In this document: positions 48,676 to 57,480 of the stretch, piece after piece
Numbering within the stretch: position 1 is the first letter of the stretch
Layout: each line of letters starts with the position of its first letter
Source of the DNA: Actibacterium sp.
GTDB lineage: Bacteria > Pseudomonadota > Alphaproteobacteria > Rhodobacterales > Rhodobacteraceae
Assembly: GCA_016278325.1 (NCBI GenBank)
Contig: JADQCB010000016.1
Coordinates: 1-64,000, forward strand
Direction of reading: 5' to 3'
DNA length: 64,000 nucleotides
Program-made: the position numbers and the translations under genes
Notes under the pieces: model-generated
What the model was told of the DNA's origin: nothing
The model's database searches: none
What the model saw: only the letters and a program-made list of their open reading frames with translations

Positions 48676-50279
48676 TCCGGGTGCGGAATCTGTCGATGTC
48701 GATCCACGGCGTTCCGGTCCTGCGCGAGCTGAGTTTCGACATCGCGCGCGGAGAGGTGTTCGGGCTGGTCGGCGAAAGCGGGTCGGGCAAGTCGATGACC
48801 GCGCTGGCGCTGATGCGGCTGCTGCCCGATGGCAGCACGGTGACGGGCAGCGCGAAGCTGGGCGAGGTCGATCTGATGACCGGGTCCGAGGCGCGGATCT
48901 GTGCCATTCGCGGCAGCCGGATCGGCATGATCTTCCAGGAACCGATGACCGCGCTGAACCCGGTGCAGACCATCGGCGACCAGGTGGCCGAAACGCTGGT
49001 GATCCATGGCCGCACGGGCCGGGCCGAGGCGTTGCGCGCCGCCCGGGCCCGGCTGGATCGCGTGGGTTTGCCGGCGGCTGAATTTCCCCTGTCGCGCTTT
49101 CCGCACGAATTGTCCGGGGGGCAGCGCCAGCGGGTGTGCATCGCCATGGCCATCGCATTGCGCCCTGACCTGCTGATCGCGGATGAGCCGACGACGGCGC
49201 TGGACGTTTCCACGCAGGCGCAGATCCTCGATCTGCTCAAGGGTCTGGTGGAAGAGGAACGTATGGGCCTGATGCTCATCACCCACGACCTTGCGGTGGT
49301 CGCCGGCATGGCCGACCGCCTGGCGGTGATGCAAAAGGGCGAGGTCGTCGAACAGGGCGCGACAGAGGATCTGTTTCGCAACATGCGCCATCCCTATACC
49401 CGCCAGTTGTTCGAGGCGTCCGGGCATCGCCCCGCGCAGACCGCGCAGGCCGCCGGCTCCGGCTTGCTGGAGGTGGACAAGGCCGTCCGCGATTATTCCC
49501 GCCGGGGCCGCGGGCTGATCCGTCCCGCCGCGCCGTTCCGCGCCGTGAACCGCGTTTCGTTCGAAATCGGGCGCGGCGAAAGCCTCGGCCTGGTGGGCGA
49601 ATCCGGTTGCGGCAAATCCACGCTGACCCGCGCGATCCTGGGGTTGGAGCCGTTGCAGGGCGGCACCATCACCCTTGACGGAGAGCGGATCCAGGCCGGC
49701 CGGGCGATGCCTGCGCATATGCGCCGCAAGATGCAGATCGTTTTCCAGGACCCCTATGGCAGCTTCAACCCCCGCTGGAAGGTCGGACATCTGGTGGCAG
49801 AACCGTTCCACCTGTCCGACCGACCCGTGGACATCGCCGCGCGCGTCGCCGATGCCCTGCGCGAGGTCGGGCTCGCCCCCGAGGACGCGCAGAAATATAT
49901 CCACGAATTTTCGGGCGGGCAGCGCCAGCGCATCGCCATCGCCCGCGCCCTGATCATGCGCCCCGAGCTGATCGTGCTGGATGAGGCAGTCTCGGCGCTG
50001 GACGTGCGTGTGCGCGCGCAGATCCTGGATCTGCTGGCGGACCTGCGCGCGGCGCATGGCCTGGCCTATCTGTTCATCAGCCATGACCTGAACGTGGTGC
50101 GTGCGATCACCGACCGGGTGCTGGTGATGAAGGCCGGCGAAATCGTCGAGCAGGGCGCGACAGAGACCGTCCTTGCCGCGCCGAGCCATCCCTATACGCA
50201 ACAGCTGATTGCCGCCTCTCCGGTGATACCGGCACAGTGGCGCGACGAAGGAGGACAACATGGACGACCTCTGGTTTGA
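48672..50279 (+). CDS. fused double ABC ATPase of the peptide-transport type (DppDF-like)
   Basis: A 535-residue protein with two complete ATPase domains in one chain. The first (1 to about 255) has Walker A VGESGSGKSMT, signature LSGGQRQRV and DEPTTALDV. The second (about 275-535) has VGESGCGKSTL, SGGQRQRIA and LDEAVSALDV. Each half ends in the oligopeptide-type C-terminal motif (RHPYTRQLF and SHPYTQQLI). It would energise the two permeases. The end overlaps the aldehyde dehydrogenase start by 20 bp. Confidence 0.92.
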   Translation: MIRVRNLSMSIHGVPVLRELSFDIARGEVFGLVGESGSGKSMTALALMRLLPDGSTVTGSAKLGEVDLMTGSEARICAIRGSRIGMIFQEPMTALNPVQTIGDQVAETLVIHGRTGRAEALRAARARLDRVGLPAAEFPLSRFPHELSGGQRQRVCIAMAIALRPDLLIADEPTTALDVSTQAQILDLLKGLVEEERMGLMLITHDLAVVAGMADRLAVMQKGEVVEQGATEDLFRNMRHPYTRQLFEASGHRPAQTAQAAGSGLLEVDKAVRDYSRRGRGLIRPAAPFRAVNRVSFEIGRGESLGLVGESGCGKSTLTRAILGLEPLQGGTITLDGERIQAGRAMPAHMRRKMQIVFQDPYGSFNPRWKVGHLVAEPFHLSDRPVDIAARVADALREVGLAPEDAQKYIHEFSGGQRQRIAIARALIMRPELIVLDEAVSALDVRVRAQILDLLADLRAAHGLAYLFISHDLNVVRAITDRVLVMKAGEIVEQGATETVLAAPSHPYTQQLIAASPVIPAQWRDEGGQHGRPLV

Positions 50280-51708
50280 TCCGTCGAAGATATTGATCGG
50301 CGGCGCATGGCGCGCGGCCTCGGGCGGCGCGACATTGCCGGTGGAGGATCCCTCGACCGGCGAGGCATTCGGCACGATCTCGCGTGGCACCGCGGACGAT
50401 ATCGACGCGGCCGTCACCGCCGCCGCGGATGCACGCATAGGCGCGTGGGGCCGGATGAGCGCCGCCGACCGGGGCCGTGTCCTGTCGCGCCTCGGCCAGC
50501 TGATCGCCGCGCGCAGCGAACAGCTTGCACGGATCGAGGCGCGGGACGTCGGCAAGCCGTTGACCCAGGCCCGGGCCGACGCCCAGGCACTGGCCCGCTA
50601 CATGGAATTCTATGGCGGCGCGGCGGACAAGGTGATGGGCCAGACGATCCCCTACATGGAGGGATATACGGTCTACACGCTGCGCGAACCGCATGGCGTG
50701 ACGGGCCATATCGTGCCCTGGAACTATCCGATGCAGATCATCGGCCGCTCGGTCGGGGCGGCCCTGGCAATGGGCAATGCCTGCGTTCTCAAACCCGCCG
50801 AGGAAGCCTGCCTGACCGCGCTGGCCTTCGCCCATCTGGCGCAGGAAGCGGGCCTGCCGCCCGGCGCGCTGAACGTGGTGCCGGGCCTGGGCGAAGAGGC
50901 CGGCGCGGCCCTGACGGCCCATCCCGGCATTCATCACATCTCGTTCACCGGATCGGTTGGTGTCGGCATGCTGGTGCAGGCGGCGGCGGCGCGCAACGTC
51001 GTGCCGGTAACGCTGGAACTGGGCGGGAAATCGCCGCAACTGGTGTTCGACGATGCCGATCTGGACGCGGCATTGCCCTTCCTCGTCAATGCGGGGGTTC
51101 AGAATGCCGGCCAGACCTGCTCGGCCGCCTCGCGCATCCTGGTGCACAAGGCGCGCCACGACGAATTGCTGGAGCGGATGGCCCGGCGCTATGAGGCCTT
51201 GACTGTGGGCCCGGCGCTGGACGATCCGAATGTAGGGCCGCTGATCTCGGCCCGGCAGAAAGAGGTGGTCGCGGGCTATCTGGCGCAGGCGGGCGATCTG
51301 GACGTCGCAGCGCAGGGCCGGATCGCGGATGACGCGCCTGCGGGCGGGCATTACCTGGCGCCGACCCTGCTGGCCGGGGCGCGGGCCGATCACGTCCTCG
51401 CCCGCGAAGAGATCTTCGGCCCGGTCCAGGTCGTGATCCCCTTCGAGGACGAGGAAGAGGCCGTGGCGATCGCCAACGGCACCGAATACGGGCTTGTCGC
51501 CGCGATCTGGTCGGCCGACGGGGCGCGGCAGATGCGCCTTGCAAAACGGCTGCGGGCCGGGCAGGTCTTCATCAACAACTATGGCGCCGGCGGCGGCGTC
51601 GAACTACCCTTCGGCGGGCGCGGCAAATCGGGCCACGGGCGCGAAAAGGGGTTCGAGGCGCTGTTCGGATTCTCGGTGCTTAAAACGATCGCGGCGCGGC
51701 ATGGATGA
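50260..51708 (+). CDS. NAD(P)-dependent aldehyde dehydrogenase
   Basis: A 482-residue member of the aldehyde dehydrogenase superfamily. It has the NAD-binding PWNYPMQIIGRSVGAALAMGNACVLKPAEEA, the general base in VTLELGGKSPQLVF, the catalytic cysteine in NAGQTCSAASRILV, and EEIFGPVQVVIPF. Its start follows GAAGGAGGACAAC within the end of the ATPase gene, so expression is coupled. Closest general types are betaine-, aminobutyraldehyde- or vanillin-like dehydrogenases; the substrate is not determinable. Confidence 0.9.
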   Translation: MDDLWFDPSKILIGGAWRAASGGATLPVEDPSTGEAFGTISRGTADDIDAAVTAAADARIGAWGRMSAADRGRVLSRLGQLIAARSEQLARIEARDVGKPLTQARADAQALARYMEFYGGAADKVMGQTIPYMEGYTVYTLREPHGVTGHIVPWNYPMQIIGRSVGAALAMGNACVLKPAEEACLTALAFAHLAQEAGLPPGALNVVPGLGEEAGAALTAHPGIHHISFTGSVGVGMLVQAAAARNVVPVTLELGGKSPQLVFDDADLDAALPFLVNAGVQNAGQTCSAASRILVHKARHDELLERMARRYEALTVGPALDDPNVGPLISARQKEVVAGYLAQAGDLDVAAQGRIADDAPAGGHYLAPTLLAGARADHVLAREEIFGPVQVVIPFEDEEEAVAIANGTEYGLVAAIWSADGARQMRLAKRLRAGQVFINNYGAGGGVELPFGGRGKSGHGREKGFEALFGFSVLKTIAARHG

Positions 51709-51731
51709 CCCGCAAAATCAGGGAGGAACGA

Positions 51732-52472
51732 ATGCGTCTTGAAGGCAGGACGGCGGTGGTGACCGGCGGCGGATCGGGGTTCGGCGCAGGAATCGTGCGG
51801 AAATTCGCGGCCGAAGGGGCCCGGGTCATGGTTGCCGACATCAATATCGACGCGGCGACGGCGATCGCCGAAGAGGTCGATGGAATCGCCCAGCATGTCG
51901 ATGTTGCCGACGGCGGCTCGGTGGCGGCGATGGCGGCGGCCGCGATCGACAGGTTCGACCGGCTGGACATTCTGGTCAACAATGCCGGGATCACCCACAA
52001 GCCCATGCCGCTGGAGGACGTGTCGGAGGCGGATTTCGACCGCGTAATGGCGGTCAACGCCAAATCCGTCTACCTGACCGCGCGCCATGTGGTGCCGCAC
52101 ATGAAGGCCCGCGGCGCCGGCGCGATCCTGAACATCGCCTCGACGGCCGGGCTGTCGCCGCGCCCGGGGCTGAACTGGTACAATGCCTCGAAGGGCTGGA
52201 TGATCACCGCGACCAAGACCATGGCGGTGGAACTGGCGCCGGCCGGACTCCGCGTGAATGCGCTGTGCCCGGTCGCGGGCGAAACCCCGTTGCTGGCATC
52301 CTTCATGGGCGAGGACACGCCGGAAATGCGGGCGAAATTCCTGTCGACGATCCCGCTGGGCCGGTTCTCGACCCCCAAGGACATGGGCAATGCCGCCGCC
52401 TTCCTGTGTTCGGATGAGGCGGGCATGATCACCGGCGTCGCCATGGAGGTCGATGGCGGGCGCTGCATCTGA
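51732..52472 (+). CDS. short-chain dehydrogenase/reductase (SDR)
   Basis: A 246-residue classical SDR. The cofactor site TGGGSGFGAGIVRKFAAEGARVMVADIN suggests NAD (acidic residue after the second strand). NNAG is present, and the catalytic triad is in NIASTAGLSPRPGLNWYNASKGW. ATG at 51732 follows GGGAGGAACGA. It is in the same direction as the aldehyde dehydrogenase 23 bp upstream, suggesting consecutive oxidation of an alcohol and an aldehyde or a related 3-hydroxy compound. Confidence 0.9.
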   Translation: MRLEGRTAVVTGGGSGFGAGIVRKFAAEGARVMVADINIDAATAIAEEVDGIAQHVDVADGGSVAAMAAAAIDRFDRLDILVNNAGITHKPMPLEDVSEADFDRVMAVNAKSVYLTARHVVPHMKARGAGAILNIASTAGLSPRPGLNWYNASKGWMITATKTMAVELAPAGLRVNALCPVAGETPLLASFMGEDTPEMRAKFLSTIPLGRFSTPKDMGNAAAFLCSDEAGMITGVAMEVDGGRCI

Positions 52473-52517
52473 GGGCGGTATGTTGAGTATTTCCACCGAG
52501 AAGAAACAGGGACCGCG

Positions 52518-53504
52518 ATGAAACCGGGGGCGTTGAACCTGATCACCGATGTGGCCGGGCTGCACGTCGGCAATGCCCAGGATCACGCGGTGAAGTCCGG
52601 GGTGAGCGTTCTTGTCGGCGACGCGCCCTTCGTGGCGGGTGTTCATGTGATGGGGGGGGCGCCGGGAACCCGCGAAACGGACCTTCTGGCGCCCGACAAG
52701 CTGGTTCAGGAGGTGGATGCGCTGGTGCTGTCGGGCGGGTCGTCATTCGGGCTCGACGCGGCTTCGGGGGTGGCCGACGCGCTGCGCGCTGCCGGGCGCG
52801 GTTTCGCCGTCGGTACGCAAAAGGTTCCGATCGTACCCGGGGCCATCCTGTTCGACCTGCTGAACGGTGGCGCCAAGGACTGGGCCGACAACCCCTACAA
52901 GCGTCTGGGCCGGGTGGCGCTGGAGGCGGCGGCGGTGGAATTCCGGATCGGCAGTTTCGGAGCCGGGGCCGGCGCCATGACCGCAGCGTTGAAGGGCGGG
53001 CTGGGCTCGGCCTCCGTGGTTATGGACTGTGGCCTCTCGGTGGGCGCGCTGGTGGCTGTCAACGCGTTGGGCGCGGTCACGATGGGCGACGGGCCGGAAT
53101 TCTGGGCCGCACCTTTCGAAATGAGCGGCGAATTCGGCGCGAAGGGTATCGGCCGGCACGATCCGCAGCACGAGCCGTATCCCGAGCGCCGGCCGGGCGA
53201 AAGCACGACCATCGCTATCGTTGCCACTGATGCCGCGCTGACGCAGGCGCAGGCCACGCGCATGGCGATTGCCGCGCATGACGGGATGGCGCGGGCCATC
53301 GTTCCCAGCCATACGCCGATGGATGGTGACCTGGTCTTTGCCGCGGCGACCGGGGCGCGCGCGCTGCCCGATCCGACCTTCGACATGTTGCGGCTGGGGC
53401 ATGCAGCGGCCATCTGCCTTGCGCGCGCCATCGCCCGGGCCGTTTATTACGCCACCCCGCTGCCCGGCGACAAGTTGCCGACCTGGAGCATGCGGTTCGG
53501 ATAG
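52518..53504 (+). CDS. P1-family (S58, DmpA-like) aminopeptidase
   Basis: A 328-residue protein of the self-processing DmpA/L-aminopeptidase D-ala-esterase family, which includes beta-peptidyl aminopeptidases and the nylon oligomer hydrolase NylC. The typical start NLITDVAGLHVGNAQDH and the LSGGSSFGLDAASGVADALR region are present. The autocleavage site is near GESTTIAIVATDA, where the new N-terminal Ser/Thr would be the nucleophile. It closes the creatinase-associated set and supports processing of imported peptide-like amides. Confidence 0.88.
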   Translation: MKPGALNLITDVAGLHVGNAQDHAVKSGVSVLVGDAPFVAGVHVMGGAPGTRETDLLAPDKLVQEVDALVLSGGSSFGLDAASGVADALRAAGRGFAVGTQKVPIVPGAILFDLLNGGAKDWADNPYKRLGRVALEAAAVEFRIGSFGAGAGAMTAALKGGLGSASVVMDCGLSVGALVAVNALGAVTMGDGPEFWAAPFEMSGEFGAKGIGRHDPQHEPYPERRPGESTTIAIVATDAALTQAQATRMAIAAHDGMARAIVPSHTPMDGDLVFAAATGARALPDPTFDMLRLGHAAAICLARAIARAVYYATPLPGDKLPTWSMRFG

Positions 53505-53675
53505 GTCGCACACACATCGCCCGGTTTCCCGGATCGCACATGTCGTTCGTCATTTGCGGAAATGGCAAAGGCGCGGGGGGGCATGTTTCATGGACGATGA
53601 GAAACGCGGTGGGTGAGCTGGCCCCGTTTTCGACCGGATACCCGGGTCTGAACCAGGAGGCTTATTCCAACGGCG

Positions 53676-54289
53676 TCAGCCTTTGGCCGCTTTGACGTAA
53701 GCGCGGCTCGTGATGGAGCGGACGGTGGCGGAATCGTTGGCGAAGAAGGTCCAGGCATCGCAGCATCGGGTGACGATCTCGTCGTGGGTCTCGAAGACGG
53801 AGATGGGAGGCGGTTGGCGCGCAGGTCGGCCCAGGCGGTCTGGATCGGGTTCAGCTCCGGGGCATAGGGCGGAAGCGTCAGGAGGGTGATGTTGTCGGGC
53901 AGCTCCAGGGCTTTGGAGCCGTGCCAGCCTGCGCCGTCCAGCGCGAGAATGGCGGCGCGCCCTCGGACGGTGCGGGAGATCTCGACGGCATGATCAGTGC
54001 GGCGGTCGCCCCGCGTTCGGGGCAGACAGCGCCGAAAATGCGGGCCCAGGTGCAGCGGGTATCGCTCGGGGCCGCGGGCAGGTGCCGCGCGCGGCGCGGA
54101 AGGGCGCCGGCTATTGTCGCGGCGACGTTCTTTTGAACGCCTCCTGGGCTTCCGGGTCGGATTTCGGGTGCTGCGCGCGGCCCGGCGTTGGACGGTCATA
54201 GAGACCATCGATTCCTTCTGTGTTGCTGCGCGCCACCGCGTCGCGCAGTGCCCGGCGGTCCACCCCGTCCGCCCGAGGGGCATCCTGGC
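53676..54289 (-). pseudogene. IS630-family transposase relic
   Basis: Reading the minus strand in changing frames gives IS630 transposase pieces in order. They are RALRDAVARSNTEGIDGLYDRPTPG and EAQEAFKRTSP; then ARIFGAVCPERGATAALIMP; then EISRTV, ILALDGAGWHGSKALELPDNITLLTLPPYAPELNPIQTAWADLRANRLP; and finally, after another frame change near 53807, ISVFETHDEIVTRCCDAWTFFAND and a stop at 53676. At least three frame changes and an apparent internal deletion mean no intact protein. The 5' end is missing, abutting the alaX stop. Inverted repeats were not identified. Confidence 0.85.
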
Positions 54290-55006
54290 TCAGCCGAACT
54301 GGATGCTGACCCGGCGGTTCCTTTTGCCCTTCTTTTCGATCTTGCCCAGCCGCACCGGCCCGATCTCGCCTGTGCGGGCGACATGCGTGCCGCCGCAGGG
54401 TTGCAGATCGACCTGATCGGCGCCCTGGCCGATCCGGATCAGCCGCACCCTGCCCGTCCCCATCGGCGGTTTCACTGCCATGGTCTTGACCAGGTCCGGA
54501 TTGGCAGCAAGCTCCGCGTCGGTGATCCAGTCCTCGGTCACGATCAGGTCGCGCGCGATCAGATCGTTCAGCTGCGCTTCCAGCATCGCCCTGTCTTCCG
54601 GCGCTTCGGGCATGTCGAAATCGAGGCGCCCCTTGTCAGCCCCGATCGACCCGCCGGTGACCGGCAGCGGGATCACCACCGACAGCAGGTGCAGGGCCGT
54701 GTGCATGCGCATCAGGCGCAACCGCCGGTCGAAATCGACCTCCTGGGTCACGTCCGCCCCCTGCGGCGGCCGCGCGCCCTGTTCGGCCGGGACCAGCACG
54801 ATGGCCCCATCCTCGCCCTTGATCGTCGTGGCAATCTCAAGCGTTCCGCCATCCCATGTCAGCGTGCCGCTGTCGCCGGGTTGCCCGCCGCCCGTCGGAT
54901 AGAACGGGGTCGCATCGGGCACGATGCCGCCATCCGGCGTCAGCGCCACCACCCTGGCCGGGGCCTCGCGCATATAGGCATCCTCACGAAACAGCATTCG
55001 GGTCAT
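54290..55006 (-). CDS. alaX: alanyl-tRNA editing protein (AlaX type)
   Basis: A free-standing editing domain that deacylates mischarged Ser- or Gly-tRNA(Ala). The 238-residue protein has the zinc motifs MRMHTALHLLS (HxxxH) and LQPCGGTHVARTGEIG (CxxxH), plus the N-terminal ATPFYPTGGGQPGDSGTL. Length and the short N-terminal domain indicate an AlaX-M type. It overlaps the end of the mechanosensitive channel gene by 4 bp and is the last gene of the trgA-trgB-cysK-mscS-alaX run. Confidence 0.93.
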   Translation of the reverse strand: MTRMLFREDAYMREAPARVVALTPDGGIVPDATPFYPTGGGQPGDSGTLTWDGGTLEIATTIKGEDGAIVLVPAEQGARPPQGADVTQEVDFDRRLRLMRMHTALHLLSVVIPLPVTGGSIGADKGRLDFDMPEAPEDRAMLEAQLNDLIARDLIVTEDWITDAELAANPDLVKTMAVKPPMGTGRVRLIRIGQGADQVDLQPCGGTHVARTGEIGPVRLGKIEKKGKRNRRVSIQFG

Positions 55007-57480
55007 ACGTCCTCCTCGCCGTCTTGATGGATCTCGGGGTCGGGACGCCCCGCCGCTGGCGTCCCGGACGCCCCGGACCGGCCCAGCAACCGCGGCTCGG
55101 TGGATGCGGCTTCGGGGCTTTCGTCCCTGGGCGCGGGCGCGGCGCGCAGCGTCTCGGGGTTGCGCAACCAGATGTCGCGCTGCGCGAAGGGAATCTCGAT
55201 GCCCTCTTCGGCAAAGCGGCGCGCGATCTCGTGATTGATCTCGGAATGGACGTTCAGGATGAAATTGACGTCGCGCAGGATCACCCGCATCTCGAATTCC
55301 AGCGCATCTGCCCCGAAATTCGAGAAGATGACAAGCGGCGGCGGGCTGACGATGATGAGCGGATGCGCCATGGCGATTTCTTCGAGGATGGCCTGCACCC
55401 GCTGCGTGTCGGTTCCGTAGGCCACGCCGACCTTGACGATCAGCCGCCCGGTCAGGTTCGACCGGGTCCAGTTGGTCACCATGCCGGAAACGAAATCGGC
55501 ATTGGGCACGATCACCTCGGTCCGGTCGAAGGTCTCGATCACGGTGGAGCGCACCGAGATCGACCGCACGGTTCCCATCATGCCGCCCACCTCGACCCAG
55601 TCGCCTTCGGAGATCGGTCGCTCGATCAGCAGGATGATCCCCGAGACGAAATTCGACACGATGTTCTGCAAGCCAAAGCCGATACCGACCGACAGCGCAC
55701 CGGCGACGATTGCCAGCGACGACAGGTCGATGCCGGCAGTGGAGATCGCGATCACCGCGGCCAGGAAGATGCCCAGATAGCCAAGGCCGGACACGATCGC
55801 GTTCCGCCCGCCGGCGTCGATCTTCGTTTTCGGCAGGATCGAGCTGCGCAACGCCCCCTGCACCAGCCGCGTCAGCATGTAGCCGACCGCGAACACGATG
55901 ACGAAGGTCAGGAAATCGACCGGTGAAATCCGGGTGCCCCCGATCGAGAAACCCTCGGTGAACCGGGTCCAGAGTTCGGTCAGGTCGGTGACGCGCGCGC
56001 CCCAGATCAATGCGAGAACCGGAAGCGCCACGAGGCTCAGCACGAAACCGATAAGCACCGGGATCAACGCGTCACCGGCCGCTTCCCTGTCGCCGGTAAT
56101 GATCCCGTAAATGTCCGAGACGATCCGCTGAACCACGATCATCACCGCCAGCAGCGCCAGCGTCCGGATCGTCGGATAGGTAACGAAATGGGCCAGCGCG
56201 GTATATCCTGCCGCCGCGATCACCGGCCCGACGACGGCCACGATCATCGTGCCCCGTGCCGTCAGGCGCACCAGCCGGTCGCGGTAATGGCTCTCGTCGA
56301 CGCTGGACGTCTCTGCCTGCACATGTTGCATCAGGATGCGGGCCAGACCGAACATCAGCACACCGGCCAGCACGATCAGCGGAAAGCTCAGCGTCGCCCA
56401 GGCTTCGGGTGGCATTTCCTCGTATTCGACCAGCCGGCGCAGCAGTTGTGCCAGCGCCACGATCATCCCCAGCCCCATCGCGATCCAGCGGGCGCGGGTG
56501 TTGGCCTCGGGCTCCAGGCGGAAAATCGGCGCATGCCGGCCTTGCGCGGGAAAAATCCTGTCAGACAGCCAGATCGCGGCGATCACGATGAAGCCCAGCT
56601 GCGGAATCAGCCCCAGCAGCCGCGCCCCGCGCAGCCCGACCAGTTCGGTCGCGTCGATCGCCAGCTTCAGGAAAAGCAGGCCCGCAAGCGGCAGCACGAT
56701 CTGCCCGACGGACAGGACCGCACCGGCCAGGGCGGTGCTGCGCGCGGACCGGTCATCGGACATCCGGCGCTGCGCCCATTCCATCCAGGCGCGCCCCCGA
56801 AACAGCAGTAGCAGCGCGATCGCGGTATACAGGATCACCACCGGCAGGTTGTTCTTCAGCCCGGCACGCTCCAGCGGGCTGCTCCATGCCATCGCGCTTT
56901 CATCGACGATTTCCGTCAGCGTCTCGCCCAACGCCTTGATGCCGATGACCCAATGCACCGGGTTCAGTGGCGACGGGCCGAGCCGCAACAACTCGCTGGT
57001 CTGCCGTTCGCGTATGATCGAGTCGATCTGCTGGATGATCCCGTCAGCATGGCGATAGGCTTCCTCGGCTTTCAGCACCGGCGCGCGAAGTTCATCGAGC
57101 TGCCGGTTCAGCTCGGCCCGGCGACTGGCGATCTCGAGCGGTTCGCTCTGTCCCTCGGCCGGTGCCGGTCCCAGCGCGTCGATCTGGCTTTTCAGGGTCG
57201 CGATCTTGGTGGAATTGACATTCTGAGCGGCAAGGAAACGACTGCGCCAGTTGACGATATCGGCGCGCAGCTGTTCCAGCGCCGCGTTCGAGGCACGGCC
57301 CGCCGCGACCGCTTCCTCGGCACGTCGGGCCGTCTCTTCCCAGGCGGCATAGTCGGGTGCTTCGGCCGCGGCCGTGGCATTCTGGGCCGGGTTTTCCTGC
57401 GCCTGGCCCGGCATCGGCGAGACGACCGCGACGCACAGAACCAGCAGAACCAGACGCAGCGGCCCGAGCAGACGCATCAC
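55003..57480 (-). CDS. MscS-type mechanosensitive channel with DUF3772 domain
   Basis: An 825-residue inner-membrane protein. A signal peptide (LVLLVLCVAVVSPMPGQA) precedes a periplasmic coiled-coil DUF3772 region (about 40-190). Roughly ten membrane helices follow, then the MscS pore and vestibule (SLAIVAGALSVGIGFGLQNIVSNFVSGIILLIERPISEGDWVEV near 595-640) and a charged C-terminal tail. It resembles MscK/YjeP-type channels in layout. It is coupled to cysK (ATGA at 57477-57480) and alaX. Confidence 0.9.
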   Translation of the reverse strand: MMRLLGPLRLVLLVLCVAVVSPMPGQAQENPAQNATAAAEAPDYAAWEETARRAEEAVAAGRASNAALEQLRADIVNWRSRFLAAQNVNSTKIATLKSQIDALGPAPAEGQSEPLEIASRRAELNRQLDELRAPVLKAEEAYRHADGIIQQIDSIIRERQTSELLRLGPSPLNPVHWVIGIKALGETLTEIVDESAMAWSSPLERAGLKNNLPVVILYTAIALLLLFRGRAWMEWAQRRMSDDRSARSTALAGAVLSVGQIVLPLAGLLFLKLAIDATELVGLRGARLLGLIPQLGFIVIAAIWLSDRIFPAQGRHAPIFRLEPEANTRARWIAMGLGMIVALAQLLRRLVEYEEMPPEAWATLSFPLIVLAGVLMFGLARILMQHVQAETSSVDESHYRDRLVRLTARGTMIVAVVGPVIAAAGYTALAHFVTYPTIRTLALLAVMIVVQRIVSDIYGIITGDREAAGDALIPVLIGFVLSLVALPVLALIWGARVTDLTELWTRFTEGFSIGGTRISPVDFLTFVIVFAVGYMLTRLVQGALRSSILPKTKIDAGGRNAIVSGLGYLGIFLAAVIAISTAGIDLSSLAIVAGALSVGIGFGLQNIVSNFVSGIILLIERPISEGDWVEVGGMMGTVRSISVRSTVIETFDRTEVIVPNADFVSGMVTNWTRSNLTGRLIVKVGVAYGTDTQRVQAILEEIAMAHPLIIVSPPPLVIFSNFGADALEFEMRVILRDVNFILNVHSEINHEIARRFAEEGIEIPFAQRDIWLRNPETLRAAPAPRDESPEAASTEPRLLGRSGASGTPAAGRPDPEIHQDGEEDV

